64,000 nt of DNA, from contig JBCCQH010000028.1 of NCBI GenBank assembly GCA_039024435.1, forward strand, positions 1 through 64,000, given 5' to 3'. Below are positions 63,642 through 64,000 of the stretch, one piece after another; the first letter of the stretch is position 1; every line of letters begins with the position of its first letter. A program made the translations under genes and the position numbers. Origin of the DNA: JBCCQH01 sp039024435 (GTDB lineage: Bacteria; Bacteroidota; Bacteroidia; J057; JADKCL01). The notes under the pieces are model-generated. The model had not been told where the DNA came from. It did not search any database and saw only the letters and a program-made list of their open reading frames with translations.

Positions 63642-64000
63642 TCAATTTGCCAACAACTCCTTCGCCTCCGCATCGCTGAGGGCGTACTTCATGGGCTGTA
63701 CCGATTTCCCATTGGTGATGATTCCGCTCTGGGTCTGGAAGCGCGGGGCAAATGCCGCGGCGTACAGCTTTTTCGCCCCGGCAATGGGCTTGGGAAACAA
63801 CAGATTCCGGAACGGAAGCAGCCAACCCGGCATCCCGGAATTGTCTTTGCCGGTCATCTTGGTCTTGTTGGGACCGGGATTGACCGAGGCGATGCGGACG
63901 TTGGGCCATTCCTTGGCCAGGTGATTCATCAGCAACACCAGGGCGTACTTCGAATTCAGGTAGGAACCGGTGAGCTTGACGAATTTTTTGGGTTTGCGTA
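63642..64000 (-). CDS. Short-chain dehydrogenase/reductase, C-terminal part (5' end outside window)
   Basis: The visible 119 codons contain GSYLNSKYALVLLMNHLAKE, where Y-L-N-S-K is the SDR catalytic Y-x-x-x-K, followed by NVRIASVNPGPNKTKM (the PG motif after strand six). The frame is open to base 64000. The N-terminal Rossmann part lies beyond the window. The C-terminus (GIITNGKSVQPMKYALSDAE) resembles atypical SDRs acting on lipid- or light-related substrates. It converges on the GSDH-like gene 16 bp away. Confidence 0.8.
   Translation of the reverse strand, partial: RKPKKFVKLTGSYLNSKYALVLLMNHLAKEWPNVRIASVNPGPNKTKMTGKDNSGMPGWLLPFRNLLFPKPIAGAKKLYAAAFAPRFQTQSGIITNGKSVQPMKYALSDAEAKELLAN

Overview
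The window looks like a chromosomal segment of a Bacteroidota bacterium, most likely the Saprospiria/Lewinella lineage. Three things point there: several secreted proteins end in a type IX secretion (T9SS) C-terminal sorting domain, many promoters carry the Bacteroidota -7 box TAnnTTTG, and start codons mostly lack a Shine-Dalgarno sequence. The lineage is inferred from gene content and style, not from a marker phylogeny. Base composition is visibly G+C rich throughout.

Layout. 1-37.4 kb is mostly ordinary genome: an acyl-CoA dehydrogenase (partial), ftsY, a giant alpha-2-macroglobulin with a thioester motif, a TrmH-type methyltransferase, a TMTC-like membrane/TPR protein, an SPFH + ribbon-helix-helix pair, two small secreted proteins, a purL-AAA ATPase-miaE run, prfC, a sphingosine-phosphate-lyase-like enzyme with an M19 dipeptidase, kbp, a BtuF-like lipoprotein, floA with a TPR lipoprotein, a beta-barrel, a NUDIX hydrolase and a DPP4-like peptidase. 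At 33.3-37.4 kb is a signalling cluster: tandem-domain universal stress protein, PAS histidine kinase, response regulator fused to a CRP/FNR regulator, and a second universal stress protein. Both stress-protein genes carry a similar TGA-N6-TCA operator.

37.6-50.7 kb is an accessory region that begins at a tRNA with anticodon CAU. It holds an addiction module whose ParE-type toxin carries three in-frame stops while its antitoxin is intact. It then holds the most striking content of the window: two tandem copies of a two-gene operon (A1-B1-A2-B2, 38.6-44.6 kb) encoding true tubulin-family proteins, not FtsZ. The A proteins align with eukaryotic alpha/beta-tubulin over their whole length, from the N-terminal nucleotide loop through NWAKG, GGGTGSG and EPYN to helix H12 and an acidic C-terminal tail. 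The B proteins are more divergent but keep GGTGSG, the DN-x-A-I nucleotide-contact motif and the C-terminal helices. A carries a Glu at the place of alpha-tubulin's catalytic Glu254 and B does not, which suggests an A/B heterodimer with division of labour like BtubA/BtubB or alpha/beta. Each operon is preceded by a leader with two inverted repeats preserved in both copies. Next come a DEAD-box helicase, an M1 aminopeptidase and a two-gene AAA ATPase/TOPRIM-like defence candidate that sits between the M1 gene's 3' end and a decayed second copy of that 3' end.

50.8-64 kb is dominated by secreted proteins: a PKD protein with T9SS domain, a penicillin-acylase-family hydrolase, two tandem paralogues joining a self-cleaving S74 chaperone domain to a T9SS signal, a sulfotransferase broken by one stop codon behind a 147-bp tandem repeat, a UbiA-family prenyltransferase, a glucose/sorbosone-dehydrogenase-like secreted protein and a partial short-chain dehydrogenase.
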